Part shown: in pieces, positions 1 to 9,690 of the stretch
Layout: each line of letters begins with the position of its first letter
Position numbering within the stretch: the first letter of the stretch is position 1
From: Lonepinella koalarum
GTDB taxonomy: Bacteria; Pseudomonadota; Gammaproteobacteria; Enterobacterales; Pasteurellaceae
Direction of reading: 5' to 3'
Length of the DNA: 64,000 nt
NCBI GenBank assembly: GCA_030525745.1
Contig: JAUNED010000001.1
Coordinates: 100,093 to 164,092 of the forward strand
The notes under the pieces: model-generated
What the model saw: the letters and a program-made list of their open reading frames with translations, nothing else
The model's database searches: none
What the model was told of the DNA's origin: nothing
Made by a program: the position numbers and the translations under genes

Positions 1-246
1 CCTTTAATTACACAACTAGGTATTGACCCAATTCATTTTGGTATTATTTTAACCCTAAATATCGCTATTGGTCAGCAAACTCCACCTGTTGCGAGTGTTC
101 TTATTACCGCCTCATCTATTGCTAAAAAGGATATTTGGAGTGTCACTAAAGATAATGTTTGGTTTATTTTTGTCCTGTTTATCACATTGATGATGGTGAC
201 TTATATTCCTGCATTGACCGTTGGTGCTGTAAATTTCTTTTATTAA
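1..246 (+). CDS. TRAP transporter large permease (DctM family), C-terminal fragment
   Basis: This is the last 81 codons of a gene that begins before the window. The readable end has a GQQTPP motif followed by 'VASVLITASSIAKKD' and a final hydrophobic helix ending in VNFFY. This is typical of the C-terminus of the 12-TM DctM/SiaT-like permease of tripartite ATP-independent periplasmic transporters, which import organic acids or sialic acid with a periplasmic binding protein. The substrate cannot be told from this fragment. A strong terminator follows at once, so this is the last gene of its operon. The family call is fairly safe. Confidence 0.75.
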   Translation, partial: PLITQLGIDPIHFGIILTLNIAIGQQTPPVASVLITASSIAKKDIWSVTKDNVWFIFVLFITLMMVTYIPALTVGAVNFFY

Positions 247-257
247 CTAAAATAAAA

Positions 258-290
258 AACAGCCACACGATTGTGGCTGTTTTCTTTTTT
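258..290. terminator. Intrinsic terminator, probably bidirectional, between the TRAP permease gene and mrp
   Basis: A perfect 10-bp stem AACAGCCACA / TGTGGCTGTT with loop CGAT is followed by TTTCTTTTTT on the plus strand and preceded by an A-run. It lies between two convergent genes. Confidence 0.85.
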
Positions 291-321
291 AAAACAGGTA
301 AAAATTTTACCGCACTTTGGG

Positions 322-1434
322 TTATTTTACTTCACGGAACATGATTTCTCCGGGGATAACACTGCCTTGCCAATAAAGCTCGGTAGCAACTTTTTCTGCT
401 AATTGTAGATAATCTTGGCGGATTTCTGTGTTGGAGTGGGAGATCACTGTTGGCGTGCCTTTGTCTAAATCTTCACGTAAACAAATATGTAACGGTAATT
501 GGCTTAACACTTGTACGCCATATTTTGCAGCGATTTTTTCTGCACCGCCTGTGCCGAAAATGGTTTCGTGATGGCCACAATTCGAGCAAATATGTACTGA
601 CATATTTTCCACAATGCCTAATACCGGAACAGAGACTTTATTGAACATTGAAATCCCTTTAATTGCATCAAGCAAGGCAATATCTTGTGGTGTAGTCACA
701 ACTACAGCACCGGTGACGGGAATTTGTTGCGAAAGCGTCAATTGAATATCGCCGGTTCCCGGTGGCATATCGATAACTAAGTAATCTAAATCCGGCCAGA
801 GCGTTTCATTTAATAGTTGGCTTAAGGCACTGCTTGCCATTGGACCACGCCAAATGGTTGCATTATCGGCTTCCATTAAAAAGCCGATGGAATTCGCAAA
901 TAAGCCGTGCGCTTGAATAGGTGTAATATGTTTATTATCCGGCGATGTTGGGCGTTGATCGGCCGCCCCCAGCATATGTGGAATGGAAGGACCATAAATA
1001 TCCGCATCTAAAATGCCGACCCTTGCACCTTGTGCTTGTAGCGCGAGGGCTAAATTTACTGTCGTTGTTGATTTGCCTACGCCGCCTTTGCCTGAAGTGA
1101 CTGCAATGATATTTTTTACGCCCTTCACCGCAGGGTGATTATTGGCTCGTTTTAAGGTGGCAATTTGGTAATTAAGTTGCCATTTGATATTTTGGGCTGT
1201 TGTAATGGCTAATAAAGGATTGGAAAGTGCGGTTTGTAATTGTGTAAACGCCGTATTCCAAGCAAAAGGCATTTGGATTTCAATGCGTAAATTATCTCCG
1301 CCTTGTTCGATTTTTTTCACCGCATTTAAGGCGATTAAATCCTTTTTTAAGCTGGAATGTTGGAAGTTTTTAAATAATTCAACGAACTGAAGTTGTTGTT
1401 CATCGGTAAAATTATTGGAAAATTGAATGGACAT
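322..1434 (-). CDS. mrp: Iron-sulfur cluster carrier protein Mrp/ApbC
   Basis: Cytosolic P-loop ATPase of the Mrp/NBP35 family that carries [4Fe-4S] clusters to apoproteins. The 370-residue protein has an N-terminal MIP18/DUF59-like domain (about 1-95), the deviant Walker A GKGGVGKST, the DMPPGTGD motif, and a CxxC (CSNC) near the C-terminus for the bridging cluster. The frame is open 27 codons further upstream, but I place the start at the internal Met (MSIQFSNN) because AGGAAA lies just before it and the length then matches the family. It is divergent from metG, a common arrangement in gamma-proteobacteria. Confidence 0.9.
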   Translation of the reverse strand: MSIQFSNNFTDEQQLQFVELFKNFQHSSLKKDLIALNAVKKIEQGGDNLRIEIQMPFAWNTAFTQLQTALSNPLLAITTAQNIKWQLNYQIATLKRANNHPAVKGVKNIIAVTSGKGGVGKSTTTVNLALALQAQGARVGILDADIYGPSIPHMLGAADQRPTSPDNKHITPIQAHGLFANSIGFLMEADNATIWRGPMASSALSQLLNETLWPDLDYLVIDMPPGTGDIQLTLSQQIPVTGAVVVTTPQDIALLDAIKGISMFNKVSVPVLGIVENMSVHICSNCGHHETIFGTGGAEKIAAKYGVQVLSQLPLHICLREDLDKGTPTVISHSNTEIRQDYLQLAEKVATELYWQGSVIPGEIMFREVK

Positions 1435-1576
1435 AGTTTTTCCTAGAATAAAAGTAGAGTAAATTTCTCGGCTATTAAAGCACAAACCGCTCCAAGAGTT
1501 AAGCAAAAGTGGCAAAAATACCGAACTTAGGGTAAAATCTTGCGAAATTTTTACCCTATTTTGAAGGACAATAATA

Positions 1577-3646
1577 ATGTCAAAACAACCTCGACAAATT
1601 TTGGTAACTTGTGCCTTACCTTATGCCAATGGGCCAATCCATTTAGGGCATATGTTGGAACATATTCAAGCAGATATTTGGGTGCGTTTTCAGCGTATGC
1701 GTGGTAATGAAACTTACTTTGTCTGTGCTGATGATGCTCATGGCACACCGATTATGTTGAAAGCCGATCAAATGGGCATTTCAGCGGAACAATTGATTGA
1801 GGATGTACAAAAAAGCCATTATGCGGATTTCTGTGGTTTTAATATCAGTTTTGATAATTATCATTCCACCCATAGCGAAGAAAACCGTGAATTATCAGAG
1901 ATGATTTACGGAAAATTAAAAGAGAACGGATTTATTAAAAGCCGTACGATTTCTCAATTATTTGATCCTGAAAAATCCATGTTCTTACCTGACCGCTTTG
2001 TAAAAGGTACATGCCCGAAATGTAAAGCGGAAGATCAATACGGTGACAACTGTGAAGCCTGTTCGGCAACCTATAGTCCTTCCGAATTGATTAATCCACG
2101 TTCTACGGTTTCCGGTGCGACACCGATTTTGAAAGAAAGTGAACATTTTTTCTTTGATTTGCCGAGTTTTGAGGGAATGTTGAAAGAATGGAACCGTTCG
2201 GGTGCATTACAAACGGAAGTGGCGAATAAAATGCAGGAATGGTTTGATGCAGGCCTACAACAATGGGATATATCCCGTGATGCGCCTTATTTCGGTTTCA
2301 AAATTCCGAATACCGAAAACAAATATTTCTACGTGTGGTTGGACGCACCTATTGGTTATATGGCCTCTTTCAAAAACCTCTGTGATAAAAAGAGCGGTCT
2401 AAATTTTGATAGTTTTTGGCAGAAAGATACCGACACCGAACTGTATCATTTCATCGGTAAAGACATTATGTATTTCCATAGTTTGTTTTGGCCGGCAATG
2501 CTTGAAGGTGCTAATTTACGAAAACCAAGCAATATTTTTGTTCACGGATATGTGACAGTAAATGGCGAGAAAATGTCTAAATCCCGTGGTACATTCATCC
2601 AAGCGGCAACCTATTTGAAACATTTGGATCCGGAATGTTTACGTTATTATTATGCAGCAAAATTAAGCAACCGCATTGATGATTTGGATCTAAATTTAGA
2701 GGATTTTGTGCAACGTGTGAATACGGATTTAGTCAATAAATTAGTCAATTTAGCTTCACGCAATGCCGGTTTTATTCAAAAACGTTTTGACGGCAAATTG
2801 GCAGAAAACTTAGATGATCAGGCCTTATTTACAGAATTTACTGCACAATCGGAACAAATTGCCGCGTATTATGAAAATCGTGAATTTGGTAAGGCGGTGC
2901 GTGAAATTATGGCATTAACCGACAAGGCCAATAAATATATTGATGACAAAGCCCCTTGGGTCATTGCCAAAGAAGATGGGCGTGAAGCAGAATTGCAACG
3001 GGTTTGCTCGATGGGAATTCAATTATTCCGTGTATTGATCGGTTATTTGAAACCCGTGTTGCCAAAATTGGCAGAGCGTGCTGAAGCCTTCTTACAAGCA
3101 GAATTAACTTGGGATAATTTGGCTCAGCCGTTATTAAATCATCAAATTGCCCCGTTTAAAGCTCTGTTCAACCGTTTGGAGATGAAACAAATTGAGGCAA
3201 TGATTGAAGCTTCCAAAGCAGAAAATGCACAAGTCAATGCGCCGAAAACAGCAGAAAAAACGACCGCACTTTCTACGCAAAATAACGCAGAAAATAGCGA
3301 TTTTGAGCCGTTGGAAACAGAAATCAGCATTGATGATTTCGCCAAAATTGACTTGCGTGTAGCCAAAGTGATTAGCTGTGAGGCTGTACCTGAAAGCAAT
3401 AAATTATTGAAATTCCAATTGGATTTAGGCGCTGAAACCCGTCAAGTGTTTTCTGGGATCAAAGCGGCTTACGGTAAACCGGAAGAATTGGTAGGTCGTT
3501 ATGTCATTATGGTTGCCAACCTTGCTCCTCGTAAAATGAAATTCGGTATGTCGGAAGGCATGATTTTGTCTGCAGGTAGCGGTGGAGCCGATTTATTCTT
3601 ACTTGATGTGGATAGCGGTGCTAAAGCCGGCTCCCGAGTAAAATAA
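1577..3646 (+). CDS. metG: Methionyl-tRNA synthetase
   Basis: Class I aminoacyl-tRNA synthetase charging tRNA-Met. The HIGH-type motif is HLGH (residues 22-25). A zinc-binding knuckle follows with cysteines CPKC...CEAC, and KMSKS lies at about 332-336. The C-terminal 110 residues form an EMAPII/Trbp111-like tRNA-binding dimerisation domain, joined by a low-complexity Ala/Thr/Asn linker. An uptake signal falls in the linker (3263-3271), where the protein tolerates it. At 689 aa it is the usual full-length form. AAGGA lies 8 bases before the ATG. Confidence 0.97.
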   Translation: MSKQPRQILVTCALPYANGPIHLGHMLEHIQADIWVRFQRMRGNETYFVCADDAHGTPIMLKADQMGISAEQLIEDVQKSHYADFCGFNISFDNYHSTHSEENRELSEMIYGKLKENGFIKSRTISQLFDPEKSMFLPDRFVKGTCPKCKAEDQYGDNCEACSATYSPSELINPRSTVSGATPILKESEHFFFDLPSFEGMLKEWNRSGALQTEVANKMQEWFDAGLQQWDISRDAPYFGFKIPNTENKYFYVWLDAPIGYMASFKNLCDKKSGLNFDSFWQKDTDTELYHFIGKDIMYFHSLFWPAMLEGANLRKPSNIFVHGYVTVNGEKMSKSRGTFIQAATYLKHLDPECLRYYYAAKLSNRIDDLDLNLEDFVQRVNTDLVNKLVNLASRNAGFIQKRFDGKLAENLDDQALFTEFTAQSEQIAAYYENREFGKAVREIMALTDKANKYIDDKAPWVIAKEDGREAELQRVCSMGIQLFRVLIGYLKPVLPKLAERAEAFLQAELTWDNLAQPLLNHQIAPFKALFNRLEMKQIEAMIEASKAENAQVNAPKTAEKTTALSTQNNAENSDFEPLETEISIDDFAKIDLRVAKVISCEAVPESNKLLKFQLDLGAETRQVFSGIKAAYGKPEELVGRYVIMVANLAPRKMKFGMSEGMILSAGSGGADLFLLDVDSGAKAGSRVK

Positions 3647-3652
3647 AAGCCA

Positions 3653-3681
3653 AATACCGAGTAAATACTCGGTATTTTTTT
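3653..3681 (+). terminator. Intrinsic terminator after metG
   Basis: The 11-bp inverted repeat AATACCGAGTA / TACTCGGTATT with a 2-base spacer is followed by a run of seven T. It separates metG from deoD. Confidence 0.85.
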
Positions 3682-3700
3682 GTAAATAAGGAGAAAATCA

Positions 3701-4408
3701 ATGACACCTCATATTAATGCAGTTCAAGGGGCGTTCGCTGACGTGGTTCTTATGCCCGGTGATCCGTTGCGTGCAAAATATATCGCAGAAAAGTTTTTGA
3801 CAGAGGCGCAATTGGTGACAGATGTGCGTCATATGTTGGGTTATACAGGATATTATCAAGGTAAACGGGTTTCCGTGATGGGGCATGGTATGGGTATTCC
3901 CTCTTGTTCCATTTATGCGAAAGAATTAATTACCGAATATGGTGTGAAAACACTGCTTCGTGTGGGGTCTTGTGGTGCTTTGTCTGAGGCAATTCAATTG
4001 CGTGATATTGTCATTGCATTGGGTGCAAGCACAGATTCTAACGTGAATCGCATTAGGTTCAAACAATATGACTTTGCCGCTATTGCTGATTTTTCATTGG
4101 TGCAAAGTGCGGTCAAAATTGCACAACATTTGCAAATCAAGGCACATGTCGGCAATGTGTTTACTACAGATTTATTTTATACGCCGGATACACAACTTTT
4201 TGATATTGCAGAAAAATTAGGTATTCTCGGGGTGGAAATGGAAACAGCCGGTTTGTATGGTGTTGCAGCTGAATTTGGCGCAAAAGCGATGGCGATGATG
4301 ACGGTGTCCGATCATATTCGTACAGGTGAAAAAATGACATCGGAAGAACGTCAATTTAGTTTTGATGAGATGATCAAATTAGCCTTAGAAACTGCCTTAG
4401 AAAACTAA
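3701..4408 (+). CDS. deoD: Purine nucleoside phosphorylase DeoD-type
   Basis: Hexameric cytosolic enzyme that splits purine (deoxy)nucleosides with phosphate to free base and (deoxy)ribose-1-phosphate. The sequence shows the family start 'TPHINA', the phosphate-binding '[12 protein letters not shown]', '[10 protein letters not shown]', and the catalytic 'VSDHIRTGE' near the C-terminus. At 235 aa it is the normal length. GGAG lies 8 bases before the ATG. The other deo genes are not nearby, and terminators on both sides make it a single-gene unit. Confidence 0.95.
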   Translation: MTPHINAVQGAFADVVLMPGDPLRAKYIAEKFLTEAQLVTDVRHMLGYTGYYQGKRVSVMGHGMGIPSCSIYAKELITEYGVKTLLRVGSCGALSEAIQLRDIVIALGASTDSNVNRIRFKQYDFAAIADFSLVQSAVKIAQHLQIKAHVGNVFTTDLFYTPDTQLFDIAEKLGILGVEMETAGLYGVAAEFGAKAMAMMTVSDHIRTGEKMTSEERQFSFDEMIKLALETALEN

Positions 4409-4423
4409 CTAAAATACTTACTA

Positions 4424-4460
4424 AAAATGCCCTAAATTACACAATTTAGGGCATTTTCTT
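4424..4460. terminator. Bidirectional terminator between deoD and the flavin reductase gene
   Basis: A 15-bp perfect stem AAAATGCCCTAAATT / AATTTAGGGCATTTT with a 4-base loop. It is flanked by T-rich sequence on the plus strand and lies between convergent genes. Confidence 0.85.
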
Positions 4461-4465
4461 TGTCA

Positions 4466-5014
4466 TTAGAATTTAGCAACAAAGTCTGCATACGCCTTAA
4501 TAAAACCGCTTAAAGTAGCAGCGACTGCTTCAGAAGGGTTGCCTTCAGCATCAAATGCACCGTTGAACAAACCGCCAATATTAGCGGCAAATGGTGCAGT
4601 CGGCATATTGATAAATGAACCGGAGGTAATGACACGCAAGTGATCTGCCGCACGCACGCCACCACCAGCTCCGGCACCTACGGAAACAATGCCGGCAGGT
4701 TTGCCAATCCATAGGCTTTGTCCCATTGGGCGAGAACCGATATCGATAGCGTTTTTAATCATGGCAGAATAACTGCCGTTGTGTTCCGGTGTGATGAAAA
4801 TATAGGCATCAGCTTGCGCAATTTGTGTTCGGAATATTTCATAAGATTGAGGGGAATTCGCATCTAAATCACGGTCATAAAGTGGTAGATGTGCGATTTC
4901 GACGATGTCTAACTGCAGGCTTGTAGGAGCAAGCTGTTGTAAATGTTTAGCGACTAGCTTGCTAAATGAGGTACTACTGCCGCTGCCAACTAATAGGGCG
5001 ATTTTTTTAGTCAT
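4466..5014 (-). CDS. NADPH-dependent FMN reductase family protein (ChrR/YieF-like)
   Basis: A 182-residue flavodoxin-fold protein. 'LVGSGSSTSFS' near the N-terminus is the phosphate-binding loop for FMN, and 'TPEHNGSYSAMIKNAID' is the family motif around the isoalloxazine. Relatives reduce quinones, chromate, azo dyes or free flavins with NAD(P)H, often as an oxidative-stress defence. The physiological substrate cannot be deduced here. The start follows AAGGAAAAC. It is convergent with deoD and probably transcribed alone. Confidence 0.88.
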   Translation of the reverse strand: MTKKIALLVGSGSSTSFSKLVAKHLQQLAPTSLQLDIVEIAHLPLYDRDLDANSPQSYEIFRTQIAQADAYIFITPEHNGSYSAMIKNAIDIGSRPMGQSLWIGKPAGIVSVGAGAGGGVRAADHLRVITSGSFINMPTAPFAANIGGLFNGAFDAEGNPSEAVAATLSGFIKAYADFVAKF

Positions 5015-5127
5015 TTTGTTTTCCTTATTTAAAAAGTGCGGTTGAAATAGAGTTTAAAATTATAGTGAAAATCTCTGTATTGATAATGATAGATTTTATT
5101 GAAAAATTATTAACTCAGAGTAAATAA

Positions 5128-5952
5128 TCAAGCCCAATAAGCAAAATTTGCCCATAAAGGTAAGCCGGCACTTAGTAATAACATCATCATCAACATCATA
5201 TAATTCAGACTTGTTTTACGGAAAATATGTCCGCCAATAATCAATGTTATTAGCAAATGTAAAATAAAATATAAGGCAAGAGCCAATTCATTTTTAAAAA
5301 TGCCGGCAAAATAGACCGCACTTTGTTGGCTTAATAAGGTGAGCAAAATCAGCAAGACAATCACATTACTCAAAAGTGAAATTAATACACCAAAGGGCAA
5401 TAAATTAATGAAATTATGCAGTCGGTTTTTCGATACTAATAAAGCTAGATGTGCCAGCACAATAGCTACGGCTATTTGAGCAAAAATATTATATTGTAAC
5501 CACGCCAACAACGGTAATTCAGATAAAATAATGCCGTAGCAAATCACGCCGACAACGCTGCTAAATAGGGCGATTTTGAGCATAGCATTACGCAATTGAT
5601 CTTCCGAAGGTTGTTTGTAAGTGGCGATGGTGATGATAATACCGCACAGACAAAGGAAATCGCTTAGCACATAATGATAGTTGGAAAATAATCCTAACAA
5701 TAGCCATAGCCCCCAATAGAGAGCAAAGCCCAATTGCATTTTGCCGAGCCTTCCACGTTGGCCGGGGCAGATTTCACCTTTATAAAAGATCAGTAAACAG
5801 AGACATTGAGCGACTAACACGGCGAATGCCAAATGAGGAATCGCATGTGAATGAGGTTGTAAATAGAGGCAGAATAAATCAATGATAAGCACGGCTAAAA
5901 TAGGCAACAAGCCAAAAAGTGCGGTGGATTTTGAGGTTTTTTCGTCAGACAT
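5128..5952 (-). CDS. Conserved polytopic membrane protein of unknown function
   Basis: This 274-residue protein is almost entirely hydrophobic, with roughly eight or nine predicted membrane segments. A short charged N-terminal tail (SDEKTSKST) precedes them, and a Met-rich segment and Trp/Ala end close the protein. I recognise no enzyme or transporter motif. It resembles a small group of uncharacterised Pasteurellaceae inner-membrane proteins, but that is memory, not a search. The gene stands divergent from the downstream YicG-like gene; an uptake signal lies just inside its 5' end. Confidence 0.7.
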   Translation of the reverse strand: MSDEKTSKSTALFGLLPILAVLIIDLFCLYLQPHSHAIPHLAFAVLVAQCLCLLIFYKGEICPGQRGRLGKMQLGFALYWGLWLLLGLFSNYHYVLSDFLCLCGIIITIATYKQPSEDQLRNAMLKIALFSSVVGVICYGIILSELPLLAWLQYNIFAQIAVAIVLAHLALLVSKNRLHNFINLLPFGVLISLLSNVIVLLILLTLLSQQSAVYFAGIFKNELALALYFILHLLITLIIGGHIFRKTSLNYMMLMMMLLLSAGLPLWANFAYWA

Positions 5953-6084
5953 AGTTGCGTTTACAAGATGTTAAAAATGTCGCTTATTATGCAAAATTTC
6001 TGTTTGATTGCCTAGCGAAAAAAATCCTACTGCCAAGTAAAATTTAGGTTAAAATGACCGCACTTTTAGTGATGGGGAGCAGGT

Positions 6085-6762
6085 ATGTTGCTTGATGTCA
6101 TTTTCTTTGTGGGTTTGGTTGTGGTCGCAATGACCGGCGCATTGTCTGCTGGTCGTGAGCGAATGGATATCTTCGGCGTAATCGTCATTGCATTTATGAC
6201 TGCACTGGGTGGTGGTGCGGCTCGGGACATTATTTTAGGGCATTATCCCCTGAGTTTTGTGGCAAATCCGGAATATGTGCTGATTGTGGTGCTATCTGCC
6301 GTGATCACTGTATTATTATCACCTTTAATCAAGCATTTTAACCAATCTTTCCGCACAATTTTCCTTGTGTTAGATGGCTTGGGGCTGATTTTATTTGCTA
6401 TTATCGGCACACAAATTGCTTTAGATATGGGCTATGGTTTTACGGTAGCTGTGATTTCAGCGATTTTGACAGGTGCGTTCGGCGGTGTATTGCGTGATAT
6501 TTTATGTAACCGTATCCCATTGATTTTTCAACAAGAATTATATGCTATGGTGGCCTTGTTAGCGGCCGCTATTTATATGGGTTTATTGGCATTGGGTGTC
6601 TCTCAAAATCTCGTCGTCATGATTACCTTAGCGGTAGGTTTTATTGTGCGGTTGTTGGCGATCTATTTTAAATGGGGTTTTCCGGTGTTTGATTATCAAG
6701 AACCGCCTCAACAAGATATAAATCAAAAACGCCTTAAAAGACGGAAATATAAAGAACACTAG
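6085..6762 (+). CDS. UPF0126 / TRIC-like membrane protein (YicG family)
   Basis: A 225-residue protein built of two homologous three-helix halves, as in the UPF0126 (Gly_transporter) family. The first half carries 'TALGGGAARDIILG' and the second 'TGAFGGVLRDILCNRIP'. These paired GGG..RD motifs are the hallmark and relate the fold to TRIC cation channels. Glycine uptake has been suggested for some members; the role here is inferred only by family. The C-terminus is a basic cytosolic tail (KRLKRRKYK). A uptake-signal core lies just upstream of the start. Confidence 0.88.
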   Translation: MLLDVIFFVGLVVVAMTGALSAGRERMDIFGVIVIAFMTALGGGAARDIILGHYPLSFVANPEYVLIVVLSAVITVLLSPLIKHFNQSFRTIFLVLDGLGLILFAIIGTQIALDMGYGFTVAVISAILTGAFGGVLRDILCNRIPLIFQQELYAMVALLAAAIYMGLLALGVSQNLVVMITLAVGFIVRLLAIYFKWGFPVFDYQEPPQQDINQKRLKRRKYKEH

Positions 6763-6838
6763 GATCTTTGATAATTTAAATAAGCCGGTAATATAGGCAG
6801 GTTTTTATCATCATATTTGAATTATCAACAGACCCTAG
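6759..6838. repeat. 80-bp element with imperfect terminal inverted repeats before proA
   Basis: The left arm CTAGGATCTTTGATAATT (6759-6776) and right arm AATTATCAACAGACCCTAG (6820-6838) pair with one insertion and one mismatch. The spacing gives an 80-bp MITE-sized unit that starts in the last codons of the upstream gene. The right-end core ATCAACAGACCCTA recurs at about 24,359-24,372. It may be a small mobile element or just a long hairpin in the intergenic RNA. Confidence 0.4.
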
Positions 6839-6858
6839 CAGAAAACAGGAAGAAAAAT

Positions 6859-8118
6859 ATGACAAATTTAATCGAAATGGGCAAAGCGGCAAAAGCGGCC
6901 TCTTATGTGTTGGCACAACTTTCACAAAGTGAGAAAAATCGAGCTTTAGGCATTATTGCGGATCAACTGGAACAACAGCAAGAACGTATTTTAGCCGCCA
7001 ATGCGTTGGATATTCAGGCAGCAAAAGAAAACGGCATTTCTGAGGCAATTATTGATCGTTTGTTATTAACGGAAGCCCGTTTGAAAGCGATAGCAAATGA
7101 TGTACGTTATGTGATGACACTGGCTGATCCGGTGGGTAAACTCATTGACGGTGATGTGCTGGATAGTGGGTTAAAATTAGAGCGTATTCGTGTGCCTTTA
7201 GGGGTGGTAGGTACGATTTATGAAGCCCGCCCGAATGTGACGATTGATGTGGCAAGCCTTTGTTTGAAAACCGGTAATGCGGTAATTTTGCGTGGTGGAA
7301 AGGAAACCCAACATTCCAATCAAATTTTAGTAGATGTGGTGCAATATGCCCTTGTTCAAGCAGGGCTACCACAGGCCGCAGTGCAGGCAATCACAAACCC
7401 TGATCGTGCGTTGGTCATGGAACTGTTAAAACTGGATCGCTATGTAGATATGATTATTCCGCGAGGCGGAGCAGGTCTACACGAATTATGCAAACAGCAT
7501 TCCTCTATTCCGGTGATTGTTGGAGGCATTGGCGTTTGTCATACTTTTGTAGAGCAAAGTGCGGATCAAAATCAGGCAGTTTCCGTGATTGAAAATGCCA
7601 AAACACAACGCCCAAGCACCTGTAATACATTGGAAACCTTGTTGGTACAAGAAAGTATTGCTGCTGAATTTTTACCGAAACTGGCAAAAAAATTAGCAGG
7701 CAAAATTGCAAAATATCACGCCGATCCTACCGCACTTTTGATTTTACAACAGGCAAATGCGGCAGTTGAGCCTGTGCAAGAAACGGATCTTCGCAAAGAA
7801 TGGCTTTCCACCGATTTAAATGTGGTGATTGTCAAAGATATTCATGAGGCGATTGTACATATTCGTGAATATGGCACACAGCACTCCGAGGCAATTTTAA
7901 CTTCATCACAAAAATTGGCACAGCAATTTGTTGCACAAGTGGACGCAGCGGCAGTCTATATCAATGCCAGTACCCGATTTACCGACGGAGGACAATTCGG
8001 CTTAGGCGCAGAAGTGGCAGTAAGTACGCAAAAACTACACGCCAGAGGCCCAATGGGATTGGAGGCTTTAACCACTTATAAATGGGTTTGCTCAGGTGAT
8101 TATACTGTCAGACAATAA
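6859..8118 (+). CDS. proA: Gamma-glutamyl phosphate reductase
   Basis: NADPH-dependent reductase making glutamate-5-semialdehyde, the second step of proline synthesis, in the aldehyde dehydrogenase fold. Visible marks are 'RIPLG-type' [18 protein letters not shown], '[13 protein letters not shown]', 'IIPRGG', the catalytic cysteine in '[10 protein letters not shown]', and '[16 protein letters not shown]' near the end. The frame extends upstream to a TTG at 6817, but the ATG at 6859 has AGGAAG before it and gives 419 aa, the normal length. proB is not adjacent. Confidence 0.95.
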   Translation: MTNLIEMGKAAKAASYVLAQLSQSEKNRALGIIADQLEQQQERILAANALDIQAAKENGISEAIIDRLLLTEARLKAIANDVRYVMTLADPVGKLIDGDVLDSGLKLERIRVPLGVVGTIYEARPNVTIDVASLCLKTGNAVILRGGKETQHSNQILVDVVQYALVQAGLPQAAVQAITNPDRALVMELLKLDRYVDMIIPRGGAGLHELCKQHSSIPVIVGGIGVCHTFVEQSADQNQAVSVIENAKTQRPSTCNTLETLLVQESIAAEFLPKLAKKLAGKIAKYHADPTALLILQQANAAVEPVQETDLRKEWLSTDLNVVIVKDIHEAIVHIREYGTQHSEAILTSSQKLAQQFVAQVDAAAVYINASTRFTDGGQFGLGAEVAVSTQKLHARGPMGLEALTTYKWVCSGDYTVRQ

Positions 8119-8160
8119 TTCCTATTTAGTAAATCGGTACTAAAATTAAATAAAATCTAA

Positions 8161-8197
8161 TATCCCGTTTGTTTTAAAATGAATGGGATAATTTTTT
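8161..8197 (+). terminator. Intrinsic terminator after proA
   Basis: TATCCCGTTTGTTTT is followed directly by its partner AAAATGAATGGGATA (with three G:U pairs), then ATTTTTTAA. It ends proA transcription upstream of lysC. Confidence 0.7.
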
Positions 8198-8208
8198 AAT
8201 ATTTTTAT

Positions 8209-8237
8209 TTGACAAGTTTTAATTAAATCGTTATTTG
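8209..8237 (+). promoter_or_regulatory. Candidate sigma-70 promoter of lysC
   Basis: A perfect -35 hexamer TTGACA (8209-8214) is followed after 17 bases by TATTTG (8232-8237), which is a weak -10. The leader to the lysC ATG is only about 35 bases, too short for a lysine riboswitch downstream of this promoter. Confidence 0.45.
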
Positions 8238-8276
8238 TAACATATCTTTTATTTTTCATCTTTAAGGGGAATATTT

Positions 8277-9629
8277 ATGTCAAATCTTTCAGTGGCTAAA
8301 TTCGGTGGCACAAGTGTTGCTAATCATGCGGCAATGACCGCATCTGCTAAAATTGTGATTGCGGATCCGAACACACGAGTAGTGGTACTTTCTGCTTCCG
8401 CAGGGGTGACTAATTTATTGGTTGAATTGGCGAATGGGTGTGATGCGGCTAAGCGTGTAAAATTAGTGGGCGAAGTTCGTCAAATTCAAGAAAATATCTT
8501 GAACGAATTACAAGATGCAAGCACAGTACGCCCTGAAATTGAGGAATTATTGAAAAGTGTGGAATATTTGGCGGAAGCTGCAAGTCTTGCTACTTCAGCA
8601 GCCTTAACCGATGAATTAATCAGCCATGGCGAAATGATGTCTACCAAGATTTTCGTACAAATTTTGCGTGAATTAAATACGCAAGCCACATGGATTGATG
8701 TACGCACAGTGGTGGCAACCAACAGCCATTTCGGTAAAGCTGCACCAAACGATGAATTAACCCAGAAAAACAGCGATAATATATTAAAACCACTTATTGA
8801 TCGTGGTGAATTAATTATTACGCAGGGCTTTATCGGCCGTGATCCTGAAGGCAAAACCACCACCTTAGGTCGTGGCGGTTCCGACTATTCGGCGGCCTTA
8901 ATTGCGGAAGTGTTAAATGCAAAAGATGTGTTAATTTGGACTGATGTGGCGGGCATTTACACCACAGATCCACGCATTGTGCCGGCGGCAAAACGTATTG
9001 ATACAATGAGCTTTGCAGAAGCGGCGGAAATGGCAACTTTCGGTGCGAAAGTCTTACACCCTGCAACCTTATTACCGGCAGTTCGCAGTAATATTCCGGT
9101 GTATGTAGGTTCAAGTAAAGCGCCACAAGACGGCGGCACTTGGGTCACTCGCGACCCACAACCACGCCCGACTTTCCGTGCCATTGCGTTGCGTCGTGAT
9201 CAAACTTTATTAACCTTATCCAGCTTAAATATGCTACATGCACAAGGTTTCTTGGCAAATGTATTCAACATTTTGGCAAAACACAAAATTTCTGTTGATA
9301 CTATCACCACTTCTGAAGTCAGCGTCGCTTTAACCTTGGACAAAACCGGCTCGGCTTCTTCCGGTGCGGAATTGCTTTCTAACGAATTATTAAGCGAATT
9401 AAGCGAAGTTTGCACGGTAAAAGTGGATACAGGCTTATCCTTAGTGGCATTAATCGGCAATGATTTACATATTTCTGCCGGCATAGCCAAACGCATTTTC
9501 ACTGCGTTGGAGCAACATAATGTACGCATGATTAGTTACGGTGCCAGCACAAACAACATTTGCACCTTAGTACAAAGCAGCCAAGCGGACGATGTGGTGC
9601 GTGCATTACACGCTGAATTTTTTGAGTAA
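8277..9629 (+). CDS. lysC: Lysine-sensitive aspartokinase III
   Basis: Phosphorylates aspartate at the head of the lysine/threonine/methionine/diaminopimelate branch. The nucleotide-binding KFGGTSV lies at residues 8-14, 'GRGGSDYSAALIAE' is the aspartate-binding loop, and the last 150 residues hold the paired ACT domains. It is a 450-residue monofunctional enzyme, not fused to homoserine dehydrogenase, which matches the LysC type. GGGGAATATTT precedes the ATG. Confidence 0.95.
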   Translation: MSNLSVAKFGGTSVANHAAMTASAKIVIADPNTRVVVLSASAGVTNLLVELANGCDAAKRVKLVGEVRQIQENILNELQDASTVRPEIEELLKSVEYLAEAASLATSAALTDELISHGEMMSTKIFVQILRELNTQATWIDVRTVVATNSHFGKAAPNDELTQKNSDNILKPLIDRGELIITQGFIGRDPEGKTTTLGRGGSDYSAALIAEVLNAKDVLIWTDVAGIYTTDPRIVPAAKRIDTMSFAEAAEMATFGAKVLHPATLLPAVRSNIPVYVGSSKAPQDGGTWVTRDPQPRPTFRAIALRRDQTLLTLSSLNMLHAQGFLANVFNILAKHKISVDTITTSEVSVALTLDKTGSASSGAELLSNELLSELSEVCTVKVDTGLSLVALIGNDLHISAGIAKRIFTALEQHNVRMISYGASTNNICTLVQSSQADDVVRALHAEFFE

Positions 9630-9653
9630 GTGCGGTTGGTTTTCAGCATATTT

Positions 9654-9688
9654 AAAAAATCCTCAACTTGGTTGAGGATTTTTTTTAT
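9654..9688. terminator. Bidirectional terminator between lysC and the DotD-like gene
   Basis: The stem AATCCTCAAC / GTTGAGGATT with a TTG loop has A-runs on its left and eight T on its right, so it can act on both convergent transcripts. Confidence 0.88.
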
Positions 9689-9690
9689 GA

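Noticed and set aside
8119..8276. Lysine riboswitch upstream of lysC
   Set aside because: The gap holds the proA terminator and a promoter whose leader is only about 35 bases. No five-helix L-box core is visible.
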